A DNA stretch of 64,000 nt from Methanosarcinales archaeon Methan_01 (lineage in GTDB: Archaea; Halobacteriota; Methanosarcinia; Methanotrichales; Methanotrichaceae): NCBI GenBank assembly GCA_001602645.1, contig LUYE01000048.1, positions 28,143-92,142 on the forward strand, read 5' to 3'. Positions 28,800-38,769 of the stretch are shown piece after piece (position 1 is the first letter of the stretch; every line of letters begins with the position of its first letter). The position numbers were made by a program, and so were the translations under genes. The notes below the pieces were generated by a model. That model made no database searches. It saw nothing but the letters and a program-made list of their open reading frames with translations, and was not told the origin of the DNA.

Positions 28800-31700
28800 T
28801 TGAGAATACAGATCCTGCGGGGCCCCGCCCTCTCGGGGAAGACGGAACGGCTGATGGCGGCGATGGCGGAGGCCCACCGGGAGGACCCCACCTCCTACAC
28901 CTTCATCGCCCCAAGCCCGGAGGAGGCGGCTAGCTTCGCCGAGAGGTTCTCGCGGGCCGTCAAGGGTCCCGTCCCCGCCGGAAACTTCGTCACCCTCTCG
29001 AAGGTCGCCGAAGACCTCCATCGGCTCGCCCACCCCGGCGAGGTGCTCCTCAGCAGGGGCGTGGTGAACCTCCTCGCCGCCGACGCCTTCTCCGACCTCC
29101 CCGACGAGGAGCTGGGGGTCTTCGCGCCCCTCCGGGCCTCGCCAGCCTTCGCCCGCTCCGCCGCCGAGGCGGCCTGGGACCTCGCCATCAGGGGCGATGC
29201 CGAGATGGCCGACCTCCTCGCCTCCGAGGAGGCGCTCAATCTCGCGAGGGCGGTCCGGAGGTGTGTCGAACGGGTCCGGGGGCGGGGGGTCTTCGACCTG
29301 GCCGACGCCTGCCGCGGATTCGATCCGGAAGGCGCGAGGGGGTACCTCCGGGAGAGGTACGGGACCCGCCTCTTCGCCGACGGCCTCGCCGACCTCCCCG
29401 GGGCGGAGATGGGGTTTCTATCCCGTCTTATGCCCTTATTCGAGGATGCGACGATCACCCTCGACCCCGCCCTCTGGAGCCGAGGAGGGCTGGAGGAGTT
29501 CCTCGCCCTTCTGGCCGAACGGGGGTTCGAGGAGATCGAGTGCCACCCCCGGGACGAGCCGCTATCGAAGGCCCTCGACTCCTTCCTCCTGGACGGCCCA
29601 CCTCTAACGGCCTCCGACCTCCGGGGCCTCGTCTCCGTCGCGAGCCATTCGGACCCGGAGGCTGAGACCCTCGCCATCTGCCGGGAGGCGAAGAGGCTGA
29701 TCTCCGAAGGGCTCCGCCCCGAGGATATATCGATCGTCGTCGCCGAGCCCTCCACCCGGGGGCGCGAGTTCCTCCGGGCCCTATCGGCCGGAGGCGTCCC
29801 GGCGAGGCTCCTCGCCGGGGAGAACCTCCTGGAGACGAAGATAGTACAGCTGCTCCTCCTGCCCTTCAGGGCGGCGGCCGCGGGGTACCCGCCCGAGATG
29901 ATCCTCGCCCTCCTCGACGGCTGCCTCCCCGCCTCGCCCCGGGACCTGGAGGCCGTCGCCTCCGCCGCCGGCCTCCTCCTCCTGCCGGCTGGCGACCTCT
30001 CGGCGAAGAGGCGAGGTTGGATGGAGGCCCTGGCGGAGCACCAGTCCGCCCTCCAGGAGAAGGGCCGCCTCCTCGCCGCCGACGAGACGGTTCTGGATGG
30101 CGAGGTGGCGGCGGCGGCCCGGCGGGCCGAGCTCTGCGCCACTATTATGATCCGATCCGAGGAGCTCTTCGACCGCCTAGCTCGGATGGAGGCGGCGATC
30201 GATGGGTCAGGCCTCGAGGGGATCGCCTCCGAACTCCGGCGGATGATCGAGCTTCTGGAGCCGGGGCTCGCCGACCTGGAGGAGGAGAGGCTCGCCCTCG
30301 ATAGGTTTGAGGAGGCGCTGACGAGGACCGCCCTGGCGCTCTCGGCCCTCGGCCGGGGCGAGCTCCCCCTCGACCGGCTCCTCTCCATCCTGGCGAATGC
30401 CCTATCGGACCCGGCCTGGTCCGGCTCTGCCCAACCCGGGGCCGTCGAGATCCTCTCCCCAGCCCTCTCCTCGAGGAGGTACCGACGGGTGAAGTTCGTG
30501 GCGGGGTTCAACGATGGCCACTTCCCCAGCCGTTCGGCGAATCCCCTCTACCAGCTGAGCGACTTCTCCGCCGGCAAGGGGGAGAAGAACCTCCACCAGA
30601 GGAGCGACAAGGTGGAGCGGTCTCGGCTCCGGAAGGCCATCGCCGCCTCCTCCCGGGTCGTCGTCTCCTATCCGAGGGCGTCCCGGGAGGGAGCGCCCCT
30701 CGTCCCTTCCCTCTGGCTTTTCAGGATGGCGGGGCTCGGCCCCCTGGAGGGGGAGGCCGGACCGGGGCCGAAGGACCCCCCGGCGATCCTGAGCCGGAGG
30801 GATCTCCGGGTGGAGTACGCCCTAGCCCTCGCCCGGGGCGAGAGGCTGGAGGTCCCGAAAGAACTCCTCCAGGAGGTGGAGCCCCTCCGCCTCCGGGCTG
30901 AAATGGACCGGTTCCGCTGGAGGATCGACGACCCCGAGATATGTCGGGTCCTCTTCGGCAGAAGCTTCAGCTACTCCAAGCTCCGGGAGTATCGGAGCTG
31001 CCCCTTCCGGTTCTTTCTCATTCGGGGCCTGGGGATCGAGGAGCCGACCGCCGAGAGGTTCGAGCTCACCCCCCTGGAGAGGGGAACCGCCTACCACGCC
31101 ATCCTCCGGGCCGTCGGCGGAGGCGATGCCGGGGTAGAGGAGGTCGTCCGTGAGGAGGCGGAGAGGACGGCAGCGAGGTTCCTCGCCGACCAGAAGGTCA
31201 GGACGGTGGAGGCGGTCCGCCGGAGGATCGTCGGGGCCGTCGCCTCCGAGGTCCTCGGCTATCTGAGATTCGAGGCGGAGGATCCCGTCAGGGCCTCCGT
31301 CGGCCGCCGCCGGATGACGGAGGTCCCCTTCAGCCTCCAGCTCCGGAGGATGGGAGACCTCCTACCCCGCTCCTCCTCCGAGTACGGGGACCTGACCTTC
31401 CGGGGGAGGATCGACCGGATCGACCTGGACGCCCCAGGCAAAAAGAGGAGGATCGACGTCGTCCTCTCCGACTACAAATCCTCCGACTCCGGCGCCGAGT
31501 GGGAGCAGCTCCAGCTCTACTCCCTCGCCCTCCTCGCCCTCGGCCTCCCCGACGTCCCTGCGGAGCCGGGATCGATGAGGGCGATCTTCAGGATCGTCCG
31601 ACGGCCGGGGATCTCCCGAATCCTGGAGGTCTCTGCCGACGAGGGGAGGATGGTCCGGCAGAGGTCGAAGCCAAACCCCACCTTCGACGAGGTGGATGGA

Positions 31701-31859
31701 GAGCTCCTGGAGGCTCTGGATGGGATCTTCAAGGGGAGCGGGGAGTTCCGACGGGGCGCCGACCAGGAGGGATCGAAGAAGGGGTGCTGGGGATGCCCCT
31801 TCGAGGCGGAGCCCTGCGCCATCGCCGCCTGGCTGGAGGAGGAGGAGGGGTCTCGGTGA
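28800..31859 (+). CDS. addB: AddB-like nuclease/inactive-helicase subunit
   Basis: N-terminal Walker A GPALSGKTE; C-terminal GRIDRID...VVLSDYKSS...QLQLYSLAL nuclease; Cys set RSCPF...GCWGCPFEAEPC. TTG start after GGAGGAAGGAGG. Confidence 0.85.
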   Translation: MRIQILRGPALSGKTERLMAAMAEAHREDPTSYTFIAPSPEEAASFAERFSRAVKGPVPAGNFVTLSKVAEDLHRLAHPGEVLLSRGVVNLLAADAFSDLPDEELGVFAPLRASPAFARSAAEAAWDLAIRGDAEMADLLASEEALNLARAVRRCVERVRGRGVFDLADACRGFDPEGARGYLRERYGTRLFADGLADLPGAEMGFLSRLMPLFEDATITLDPALWSRGGLEEFLALLAERGFEEIECHPRDEPLSKALDSFLLDGPPLTASDLRGLVSVASHSDPEAETLAICREAKRLISEGLRPEDISIVVAEPSTRGREFLRALSAGGVPARLLAGENLLETKIVQLLLLPFRAAAAGYPPEMILALLDGCLPASPRDLEAVASAAGLLLLPAGDLSAKRRGWMEALAEHQSALQEKGRLLAADETVLDGEVAAAARRAELCATIMIRSEELFDRLARMEAAIDGSGLEGIASELRRMIELLEPGLADLEEERLALDRFEEALTRTALALSALGRGELPLDRLLSILANALSDPAWSGSAQPGAVEILSPALSSRRYRRVKFVAGFNDGHFPSRSANPLYQLSDFSAGKGEKNLHQRSDKVERSRLRKAIAASSRVVVSYPRASREGAPLVPSLWLFRMAGLGPLEGEAGPGPKDPPAILSRRDLRVEYALALARGERLEVPKELLQEVEPLRLRAEMDRFRWRIDDPEICRVLFGRSFSYSKLREYRSCPFRFFLIRGLGIEEPTAERFELTPLERGTAYHAILRAVGGGDAGVEEVVREEAERTAARFLADQKVRTVEAVRRRIVGAVASEVLGYLRFEAEDPVRASVGRRRMTEVPFSLQLRRMGDLLPRSSSEYGDLTFRGRIDRIDLDAPGKKRRIDVVLSDYKSSDSGAEWEQLQLYSLALLALGLPDVPAEPGSMRAIFRIVRRPGISRILEVSADEGRMVRQRSKPNPTFDEVDGELLEALDGIFKGSGEFRRGADQEGSKKGCWGCPFEAEPCAIAAWLEEEEGSR

Positions 31860-34800
31860 AGGGGGACCTATTCATATCGGCGAGCGCCGGGACGGGGAAG
31901 ACCTACACCATCTCCAAGAGGTACGTCGAGATCTTCGAGGAGGCCCTCCAGGCAGGGGAGGCGATCTCCGTCGGAGAGGTGGCGGCGATAACCTTCACCA
32001 GGAAGGCAGCGGCGGAGATGAAGAGGAGGATCGTCGAGATGATCGCCGACAAGGCCGAAGCCGACGAACGGTGGACGGGCCTTCTTTCCTCCATCCCCTT
32101 CGCCTGGATCGGGACGATCGACTCCTTCGCCGGCCGGATCCTGGCGGAGAACGGGGCCCTCGCCGGGGTTGATCCCGGCCTCCGGGTCGAGGCCCCCTCC
32201 GGCTCTTCGATCCTCGTCCGGAGGGCGGCCCTCCGGGCGGTCTGGGAGAACGAGGCCCTTGCGGAGCCGATCCTGAGGGCCGTGGGCGTCGACGACCTCG
32301 TCAAGGCCCTATGTCTCGGGGCGGAGGGGAGGGCGAAGGTCATCGCCGCAAGGCCGGCGGAGGCCGTCGAGGGAGACCTCCCCCTCCACCAGGATGCGAG
32401 CCTCGCAGCGGAGATCGCCGAGGCGAACCGCGCCTTCCTCGAGCTCTTCCGCCGCTTCGACGCAGTCCGCCGCCGGGAGATGGAGAGGCTCGGCCGGACG
32501 GACTTTCTCGGGGTCCTCCTCTCCCTCCGGGATCTCCTCCTGGAGAGACCCGCCCTGAGGGCCCGGCTCAGAAGCCAGTTCCGATACATCATCGTCGACG
32601 AGTTCCAGGACACCGACCACCTTCAGAAGGAGATCGTCGACCTCCTCCGAGGAGAAAAGACGCGGATCGTCTACGTCGGCGACGGGAAGCAGTCGATATA
32701 CAGGTTCCGGGGGGCAGAGGTGGAGGTCTTCGCCAAGGCGAGGCGGGAGGTGGAGGCGAGGTCCGGGACCGTCCGGGAGCTTGCGACGAACTACCGGTCC
32801 CATCCGGGGGTCCTCGACTTCTGTAACCGCTTCTTCGCTGGGATCTTCGATGGAGCCGACGGCTCCAGCGTCCGGGGATACTGGCCGGTGGCGCCCCTGC
32901 CGGTGGTGGGGGAGACCGGCGACCTCCCTCGGGCGAAGATCCTCTTCCACCCCGAGGACGAGGGGAAGGCCGCCGCCCTCTTCATAAGGAAGATGGTGGG
33001 AAGGGAGTTCGACTTTCTGATGAGGGAGGCGGACGGCTCCGGCGGCGTGAACCTCATCCCGGAGAGGCGAAAGGTCAGATACAAAGACTTCGCCATCCTC
33101 CTGAGAAAGCTCCGGGGCGGGACGGGGGACCGGTATGCAAGTGCCCTGAGGGAGATGGGGATCCCCTGCTACGTCGTCGGTGAGGCGGGGTTCTTCGACC
33201 TCCCCGAGATCAAAGGCATCTTATCCATCCTCAAAGTCCTGGCAGATCCGGCCGACGACCTCTCCCTGACGACGGCCCTCCTCTCCCCAGCCGTCGGCCT
33301 CGACCTCCAGGACCTGGCCCGGCTTAAGGCGAGGGCGAAGGCCATCGCCGAGGAGGGCGACCCCCGCCCCGGCGGGAGCCGGAGAGCCCCACTCTTCGAC
33401 TCCCTCGGCGGGATCGAGGAGGGGGACCTCTCCCCCGAGAAGGCGAGGCGGGTCGGGCGGCTGAGGGAGGTCCTGGACCATTTCGCAGATCGTAAAGACC
33501 TCCTGACCCCCTCCGCCATCCTGGAGGAGGCGGCAGAGCTCCTCGATTACGAGGCCCACCTCGCCCTCGCCGACCCCCTGAGGAGGAGGACCGCAAACCT
33601 CCGGAAGCTGATGGAGGCCTCGAAGGCCCTGGACGAGGCGGGGCTCTCCTTGAGGGAGGTGATCGGAAGGCTCGAAGGCCCCGGGTTCGAGGACGTGGAG
33701 CCAGCCTCCGTCGAGAGCGAGGAGACGGACGCGGTGAAGGTGATGACCGTCCACAAGGCGAAGGGGCTCGAGTTTCCGATCGTCATCGTCGCTGAGACCT
33801 CCTGGAGCGATCGGGCGACACCGCCCCCCTTCCTCCTGAGGAGGGGCGAAGGAGGGGGGAGAGAGCTCGTCATCTCCCTCCTCCCGGAAGAGAAGTCCGG
33901 GGAGGGGACATTTCTCTCCGAGATGGCGGAGGAGGAGAGGAGGCGGGAGGCCGAAGAGGAGGAGAGGACCCTCTACGTCGCCGCCACCAGGGCGAGGGAC
34001 CTCTTGGCCATCACCCTATCCGCCCCCAAGAGGCGGGGGCCGAGGCCCTGGCGGGACCTCCTCGCTCCCATCATCGCCGGCGAGGATGAAAGCCCGGAGG
34101 CCGCCCCCGACTTCTTGGGGGTCCTCGAGGTCGTCAGGGCGGCGGATCTGGAGCCTGGGGAGGACGGCCCCGCCCTCCGGGGCGATGGGTCGGCCATCGT
34201 CCCAGACCTCACCCTCATCGATCCGATCGAGGTCGAGGACGGGAGCCTCCGGATCTCTCCGACCCGCCTCGTCGATCCGGAGGAGCACCAGCCATTCCTG
34301 CCGGGGCTGGCCTCTGCTCGCAAGCCTGAGGCGGCAGAGCTGGAGCTGGAGCCCGAGGCGGCGGCCCTCGCTGATGAGGAGGAGCCCCTGGAGCCGAAGG
34401 ACCTGGGGAGGCTCGCCCACCAGATTCTGGAGGGGCTCGGCGTCGGCGGCCAGACCCTCGACGACCTCGGCTCGGCAGAGCGGCCCCGCCGCCCCCCTCA
34501 CCTCCAGGCCGGGATCTTCGGCGACGACGAGCTCCGGGAGGTCTGGACCGTCCTCGACCGGCTGAAGGGCCACCGCCTCGTGAGGGAGATCGAGGCCGCC
34601 GGAAAGACGAGGACGGAGTACGAGATTCTCCGCCCCTTCGGGCGGCACACCCTCGTCGGGAGGGTCGATAAGCTGGTGAAGACGAGAGAGGGGTGGCATA
34701 TCGTCGACTTCAAGTTCGCCGACTCCTCTGCCCACGCTCCCGCCTACGAGTTTCAGATGAGGTTCTACCTCTACCTCGCCCGGGAGATATTCCGGCCGAT

Positions 34801-34951
34801 GGTGGGGGCGCGGCTCTTCTACCTCAAGGACGGGGGCGTCCGGGATCTCCGGCTCGAAGACGGGGAGGTGGAGGGGTTTGAGGAGGAGCTCCGGAGGAGG
34901 ATCGAGAGGCTTGGGGACGCCTCTGGCACAGAACTTAATTATCCGGACTGA
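31856..34951 (+). CDS. addA: AddA-like UvrD/RecB-family helicase-nuclease
   Basis: SASAGTGKTYTI, AAITFTRKAAAEM, VDEFQDTD, VGDGKQSIYRFRGAEV, MTVHKAKGLEFPIVI, VAATRARDLL; C-terminal GRVDKLV...IVDFKF nuclease. GTGA overlap with addB. Confidence 0.92.
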   Translation: MKGDLFISASAGTGKTYTISKRYVEIFEEALQAGEAISVGEVAAITFTRKAAAEMKRRIVEMIADKAEADERWTGLLSSIPFAWIGTIDSFAGRILAENGALAGVDPGLRVEAPSGSSILVRRAALRAVWENEALAEPILRAVGVDDLVKALCLGAEGRAKVIAARPAEAVEGDLPLHQDASLAAEIAEANRAFLELFRRFDAVRRREMERLGRTDFLGVLLSLRDLLLERPALRARLRSQFRYIIVDEFQDTDHLQKEIVDLLRGEKTRIVYVGDGKQSIYRFRGAEVEVFAKARREVEARSGTVRELATNYRSHPGVLDFCNRFFAGIFDGADGSSVRGYWPVAPLPVVGETGDLPRAKILFHPEDEGKAAALFIRKMVGREFDFLMREADGSGGVNLIPERRKVRYKDFAILLRKLRGGTGDRYASALREMGIPCYVVGEAGFFDLPEIKGILSILKVLADPADDLSLTTALLSPAVGLDLQDLARLKARAKAIAEEGDPRPGGSRRAPLFDSLGGIEEGDLSPEKARRVGRLREVLDHFADRKDLLTPSAILEEAAELLDYEAHLALADPLRRRTANLRKLMEASKALDEAGLSLREVIGRLEGPGFEDVEPASVESEETDAVKVMTVHKAKGLEFPIVIVAETSWSDRATPPPFLLRRGEGGGRELVISLLPEEKSGEGTFLSEMAEEERRREAEEEERTLYVAATRARDLLAITLSAPKRRGPRPWRDLLAPIIAGEDESPEAAPDFLGVLEVVRAADLEPGEDGPALRGDGSAIVPDLTLIDPIEVEDGSLRISPTRLVDPEEHQPFLPGLASARKPEAAELELEPEAAALADEEEPLEPKDLGRLAHQILEGLGVGGQTLDDLGSAERPRRPPHLQAGIFGDDELREVWTVLDRLKGHRLVREIEAAGKTRTEYEILRPFGRHTLVGRVDKLVKTREGWHIVDFKFADSSAHAPAYEFQMRFYLYLAREIFRPMVGARLFYLKDGGVRDLRLEDGEVEGFEEELRRRIERLGDASGTELNYPD

Positions 34952-34979
34952 TATAGGGAAGGCGACGAGGTCGGCAGAG

Positions 34980-35894
34980 GTGGCGGTTCCAGATTTCCAG
35001 AGCTTGATGCTCCCCCTCTTGAAGGTCTTGGGAGATGGTGACGAGCACAGCCTTCACGAGGTGATAGAGACTCTGGCAGATCAGTTTGGGCTGATCGAAG
35101 AGGAGAGGCGCGAACTCCTCCCCAGCGGAAGGCAGGCGAAGCTAGCCAACCGGGTGGGGTGGGCGAGGACGTACATGAAGAAGGCTGGCCTCTTGGAGAG
35201 CACGGGAAGGGGCAAGTTCCGGATTAACGATCGGGGTCTTGCAGTCTTGAGATCCGACCCGGCTGAGATCAACGTCAAGTTTCTTGAGCAGTTTCCAGAG
35301 TTTCAGGAATTTCATCGTGGGACCTCCAAAGATGGCCAGAGCGATCCGAACGACGATGCCACCGAGAAGACGAGAACCCCTGAGGAGGTCCTGGAGGCAG
35401 GCTACCAGAACCTGAGGAGGGATCTGGCCCAGGAGCTTCTCGATCGGATAATGGGATGCTCTCCCGAGTTCTTCGAGAGGCTCGTGGTAGACCTGCTGGT
35501 GGCGATGGGATACGGCGGCTCCCGAAGAGATGCGGGCGAGGCTGTCGGCAGGAGCGGCGACGGCGGGATCGACGGGATCATCAAGGAGGATAAGCTCGGC
35601 CTCGACGCCGTCTACATCCAGGCCAAGAGGTGGGAGGGGACGGTGGGCAGGCCGGCGGTCCAGGCCTTCGCCGGAAGCCTGATGGGGAACCGGGCGGGGA
35701 AGGGGGTCTTCATTACGACGTCTCAGTTCACGAAGGAGGCGAACGATTATGTCAAAGGGATCCAGCAGCCTAAGATAGTCCTGATCGATGGGGAGCAGCT
35801 CGCCCAGTTCATGATCGACCATGACATCGGCGTCGCCGACGTCGCCACCTACAGGGTGAAGAGGGTCGACCTGGACTACTTTGGGGAGGAGTGA
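34980..35894 (+). CDS. mrr: Mrr-family restriction endonuclease
   Basis: N-terminal winged-helix Mrr_N-like region; catalytic GRSGDGGIDGIIKEDKLGLDAVYIQAKRW...FITTSQFTKEA. Start codon uncertain. Confidence 0.88.
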   Translation: MAVPDFQSLMLPLLKVLGDGDEHSLHEVIETLADQFGLIEEERRELLPSGRQAKLANRVGWARTYMKKAGLLESTGRGKFRINDRGLAVLRSDPAEINVKFLEQFPEFQEFHRGTSKDGQSDPNDDATEKTRTPEEVLEAGYQNLRRDLAQELLDRIMGCSPEFFERLVVDLLVAMGYGGSRRDAGEAVGRSGDGGIDGIIKEDKLGLDAVYIQAKRWEGTVGRPAVQAFAGSLMGNRAGKGVFITTSQFTKEANDYVKGIQQPKIVLIDGEQLAQFMIDHDIGVADVATYRVKRVDLDYFGEE

Positions 35895-35954
35895 TTCGAG
35901 GCTTGCCGCCTTGAGATGGCGCGATCTCGCTTGAGCATCCGAACCGACGGTCTT

Positions 35955-35994
35955 GGCTTGGAGAGGACTCCCGGATGATCCGGGGGTCCAAGCC
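35955..35994. terminator. Stem-loop between convergent genes
   Basis: GGCTTGGA...CCCGGATgATCCGGG...TCCAAGCC inverted repeat in the mrr/36032 convergent gap. Confidence 0.5.
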
Positions 35995-36031
35995 GCCGAA
36001 TAGAGCTCGCGTTTAGATCTCTTCTTTCCCC

Positions 36032-37237
36032 TCACCCCGCCAGCTGGAGGAGGACCACCCTCACCGAGCCGAAGCCGCTCGAGGTGATGACGTCGGGGTT
36101 GTACTCCTGGCGGATCGAGACGAGCCTCCCGGTCGGGTCGTAGGTGAAGACCTCCCGGAAGTCGACCTGGTTTGTCATCTCCACGACGATCGCGGTCTCG
36201 TCGTTCTGGACCACGCTGACCCTCATCCCGGTGTCGGGGTCGACGTCGACGACGCCGGTGCCGAGGGATCCCGCCTCGGGGGGGATGAAGCCACCCATCA
36301 GCTGACAGACCCCGTAGACCGTATAGACGTAGGGCTGGGCCGCCGCCTCCTGGGTGAAGGTCTCCTCCCCCGCCTCAACGAATCGGTGGTGGACGTCTCC
36401 GACCGTCGTCTGGACCGCCAGGGGGGAGGCCGAGGGGGCTGCCCCCTGGATCTGGATCTGGGACTGGCCCTGGTAATAGCTCGTCTCCCCCTCCTCAAGC
36501 CAGGACGGGACGCTTCCATCCGCCCAGGGGACCTTCACCTCCCGGAGGTTCTTCAGCTCGTAGATGGCGGAGGTGCTCCGGGAGCCGGTTGCCGCCCCGC
36601 CCGCCGTCCCTACCGAGTGGTAGTCCACGGCATGGTATAGCAAAAGCCCCGACGCCAGGTCGTAGACGAGGGCCATCTCCAGGCCATCGTTCCGGTAATC
36701 GAACCTGATTGCCTGATGCTCCTCCCCCCCGACGGTCGCGGGGAGGCGCTGGACCGTCAGCCTCTCGCCGGCCATCTCGGGGATCATCTTCAACGCCTCG
36801 GGGCTCGCCCAGAAGTCGCCGCAGCCCTCCGGGACGACCGATCCGAAGCCGACGAGCTTCCTCATCGCCCCCTGGGCGTCGGGGGCGTAGGGCTGGGTGT
36901 GGGTGGCGGCAACCCCTTCCTCCAGGGCCACCACGTCCACTTGAGATAAACCGTACCCCGGAGATCCGGTTGTCCACTCAATATTCTCGCTGTACTCGGA
37001 ATCGGCGGTGCTGGCGATGACGGAGTAGGTGGCCCTCATCCCCTCGGCGAGCCAGGAGGGGGCCGGGGCGGAGGCGAGGTCGGGATAGCTCAAAGGCAGG
37101 GGGTTCTCCATGCCGCTCGGGAGGTTAGAGGCTCCTAAGGCCGCCTGAGACGCGGCGACCATGAGGAGCAGAAGCATCAACGGTTTGACAGTGATATCAA
37201 TTCTCATTGGATTTCTCCTCTGAAAGCTTCTTGACAT
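36032..37237 (-). CDS. Secreted protein of unknown function
   Basis: Signal peptide; 401 aa; no confidently recognised domain. Confidence 0.65.
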   Translation of the reverse strand: MSRSFQRRNPMRIDITVKPLMLLLLMVAASQAALGASNLPSGMENPLPLSYPDLASAPAPSWLAEGMRATYSVIASTADSEYSENIEWTTGSPGYGLSQVDVVALEEGVAATHTQPYAPDAQGAMRKLVGFGSVVPEGCGDFWASPEALKMIPEMAGERLTVQRLPATVGGEEHQAIRFDYRNDGLEMALVYDLASGLLLYHAVDYHSVGTAGGAATGSRSTSAIYELKNLREVKVPWADGSVPSWLEEGETSYYQGQSQIQIQGAAPSASPLAVQTTVGDVHHRFVEAGEETFTQEAAAQPYVYTVYGVCQLMGGFIPPEAGSLGTGVVDVDPDTGMRVSVVQNDETAIVVEMTNQVDFREVFTYDPTGRLVSIRQEYNPDVITSSGFGSVRVVLLQLAG

Positions 37238-37472
37238 TAAAACTGACTGGAGGCTTCGAAGATGACAGACTTGGGCCTACCTGCGGTTCCGCTTTCGACC
37301 TCCTATAAGATAAATTTTTTGATCCCGATGAAAGGCAGCCTCCAGACCATCGGACCAGAAAGCCGCTCGGGATCGGGATCGGGATCGTGAGCTCTTATCC
37401 CGACCCTCGGGTCCGAACCGGACCTCTCCCCTTTACCCCAGGGGACGAGCCTGAGACGAACCTTATAGATGA

Positions 37473-38339
37473 TTACCGGTCCGCCGCAGCCTTGGCGGCG
37501 ATGAACTCCCGGATCAGCTTCGCGCCCAGGGAAGCCGTCTGCCCCCCGTCGTACTGAGGGGCGATCTCGTTCGCGTCCAGGCCGACGGCCTTTGGCGCCA
37601 CCCTATCGACGACGTATCGGACGTCCCAGGAGGAGAGGCCGAAGGGCTCGGGGGTCCCGACCCCCGGAGCGAAGGCGGGATCGATGGCGTCGAAGTCGAT
37701 GGAGAGGTAGATCTCGTCGGTGCCCACCTCCGCCAGGGCCTCCTCCAGGACCGCCTCGATCCCCCTCTCCCGGACCTCGTCGCTGGTATGGTAGCTGACG
37801 CCCCGCTCCTCGGCGTAGAGGTACTCCTTCAGGTCGCCGGACCGGATCCCGATGGAGGCGTAGCCAGAAACCCCCGAAAGCTCCAGGATCCGGCGGCTGG
37901 CGCAGGCGTGGCTGTACCTCGTCCCGCCGTACTCGTCCCGGAGGTCGAGGTGGGCGTCGAGGACGATGACGCCTATCTCCCCGCGCCTGCGGGCCACCTC
38001 GGAGACGATCGGCGGGGTTATGGAGTGCTCCCCGCCGATGAATATCGGGATCGCCCCCTCGGGGATGAAGGCGAAGCCGTCCCCGATCGTCTCCATGGCG
38101 TAGGCAGGGTCCGACCCCAGGTCGAGGTCCCCGAGGTCGGCTACCTGGAGATCCCTAAAATCGATGGAGTGGCGATGAACGTAAGTCTCGAAGTTATAAG
38201 ATGCCCGCCGGACGGCTTCGGGGCCTTCGCGGGTCCCGGACCTAAAGCTGGTGGTGGCATCGAAGGGAGCCCCCACGATGACGAAATCCGCCACCTCCGG
38301 GTCGGCGTTGGCATCAGCAAAATTGTGAATGTTGAACAT
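37473..38339 (-). CDS. speB: Agmatinase (ureohydrolase)
   Basis: FIGGEHSIT, VIVLDAHLDLRDEY, SHACASRRI, LSIDFDAIDPAFAPGVGTPEPFG. ATG at 38337-38339; the longer ORF upstream is spurious. Confidence 0.93.
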   Translation of the reverse strand: MFNIHNFADANADPEVADFVIVGAPFDATTSFRSGTREGPEAVRRASYNFETYVHRHSIDFRDLQVADLGDLDLGSDPAYAMETIGDGFAFIPEGAIPIFIGGEHSITPPIVSEVARRRGEIGVIVLDAHLDLRDEYGGTRYSHACASRRILELSGVSGYASIGIRSGDLKEYLYAEERGVSYHTSDEVRERGIEAVLEEALAEVGTDEIYLSIDFDAIDPAFAPGVGTPEPFGLSSWDVRYVVDRVAPKAVGLDANEIAPQYDGGQTASLGAKLIREFIAAKAAADR

Positions 38340-38344
38340 TGGGG

Positions 38345-38728
38345 TTAACGGATATCCATCTTCGTCCTGCCCATGACGAGCAGGTATGGGACTTCCTTCC
38401 CCTCCTCCAGCTTCTCGCGGTCCTCTTCGGTGATGGGAACGTCGATGGTGCTGTAGTCGCTGAGGTCCATCAGCTGGGCGGAGCTCTCGCCTATCGTCAG
38501 AACCTGGCCGGACTTCCTCTCGACGATCGGGACGTAGACCTTGGCCGTCACTGGCTGGACGGTCGACCTCTTCTGGCCGTCGAAGATCCCGATGGCGTCG
38601 ACCCTCGCCTTGGCGGCGCCGTGCTTTCCGGGCTTGGACTTGGCTATGCTCTTGATGACGCAAGGCTCGTCGTCGATGATCACGTACCTTCCCTCTTTCA
38701 GCTCTCTCGTCTCCACCTGCTCTTTCAT
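38345..38728 (-). CDS. Translation initiation factor aIF-5A
   Basis: 128-codon ORF with hypusination loop KSKPGKHGAAKARVDAIGIFDGQKR. Confidence 0.95.
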   Translation of the reverse strand: MKEQVETRELKEGRYVIIDDEPCVIKSIAKSKPGKHGAAKARVDAIGIFDGQKRSTVQPVTAKVYVPIVERKSGQVLTIGESSAQLMDLSDYSTIDVPITEEDREKLEEGKEVPYLLVMGRTKMDIR

Positions 38729-38760
38729 CTCGTCACCTTCCGGACGAATGCCACAGCTCC

Positions 38761-38769
38761 TATTTAAAG
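38761..38769 (-). promoter_or_regulatory. TATA-like element for aIF-5A
   Basis: CTTTAAATA on the minus strand about 33-41 nt upstream of the aIF-5A ATG, overlapping the upstream gene's stop. Confidence 0.5.

Noticed and set aside
31499-31855. N-terminal 119 aa of the 1150-aa AddA ORF
   Set aside because: Out-of-frame reading of addB; GTG at 31856 directly precedes the Walker A region.
37365-37390. Short GATCGG repeat (GGATCGGGATCGGGATCG) as a tandem-repeat locus
   Set aside because: Only about three 6-nt units; consistent with chance in GC-rich DNA.
38345-38663. N-terminal extension of the 396-aa agmatinase ORF
   Set aside because: The extension overlaps aIF-5A in another frame; the true agmatinase start is ATG at 38337-38339.
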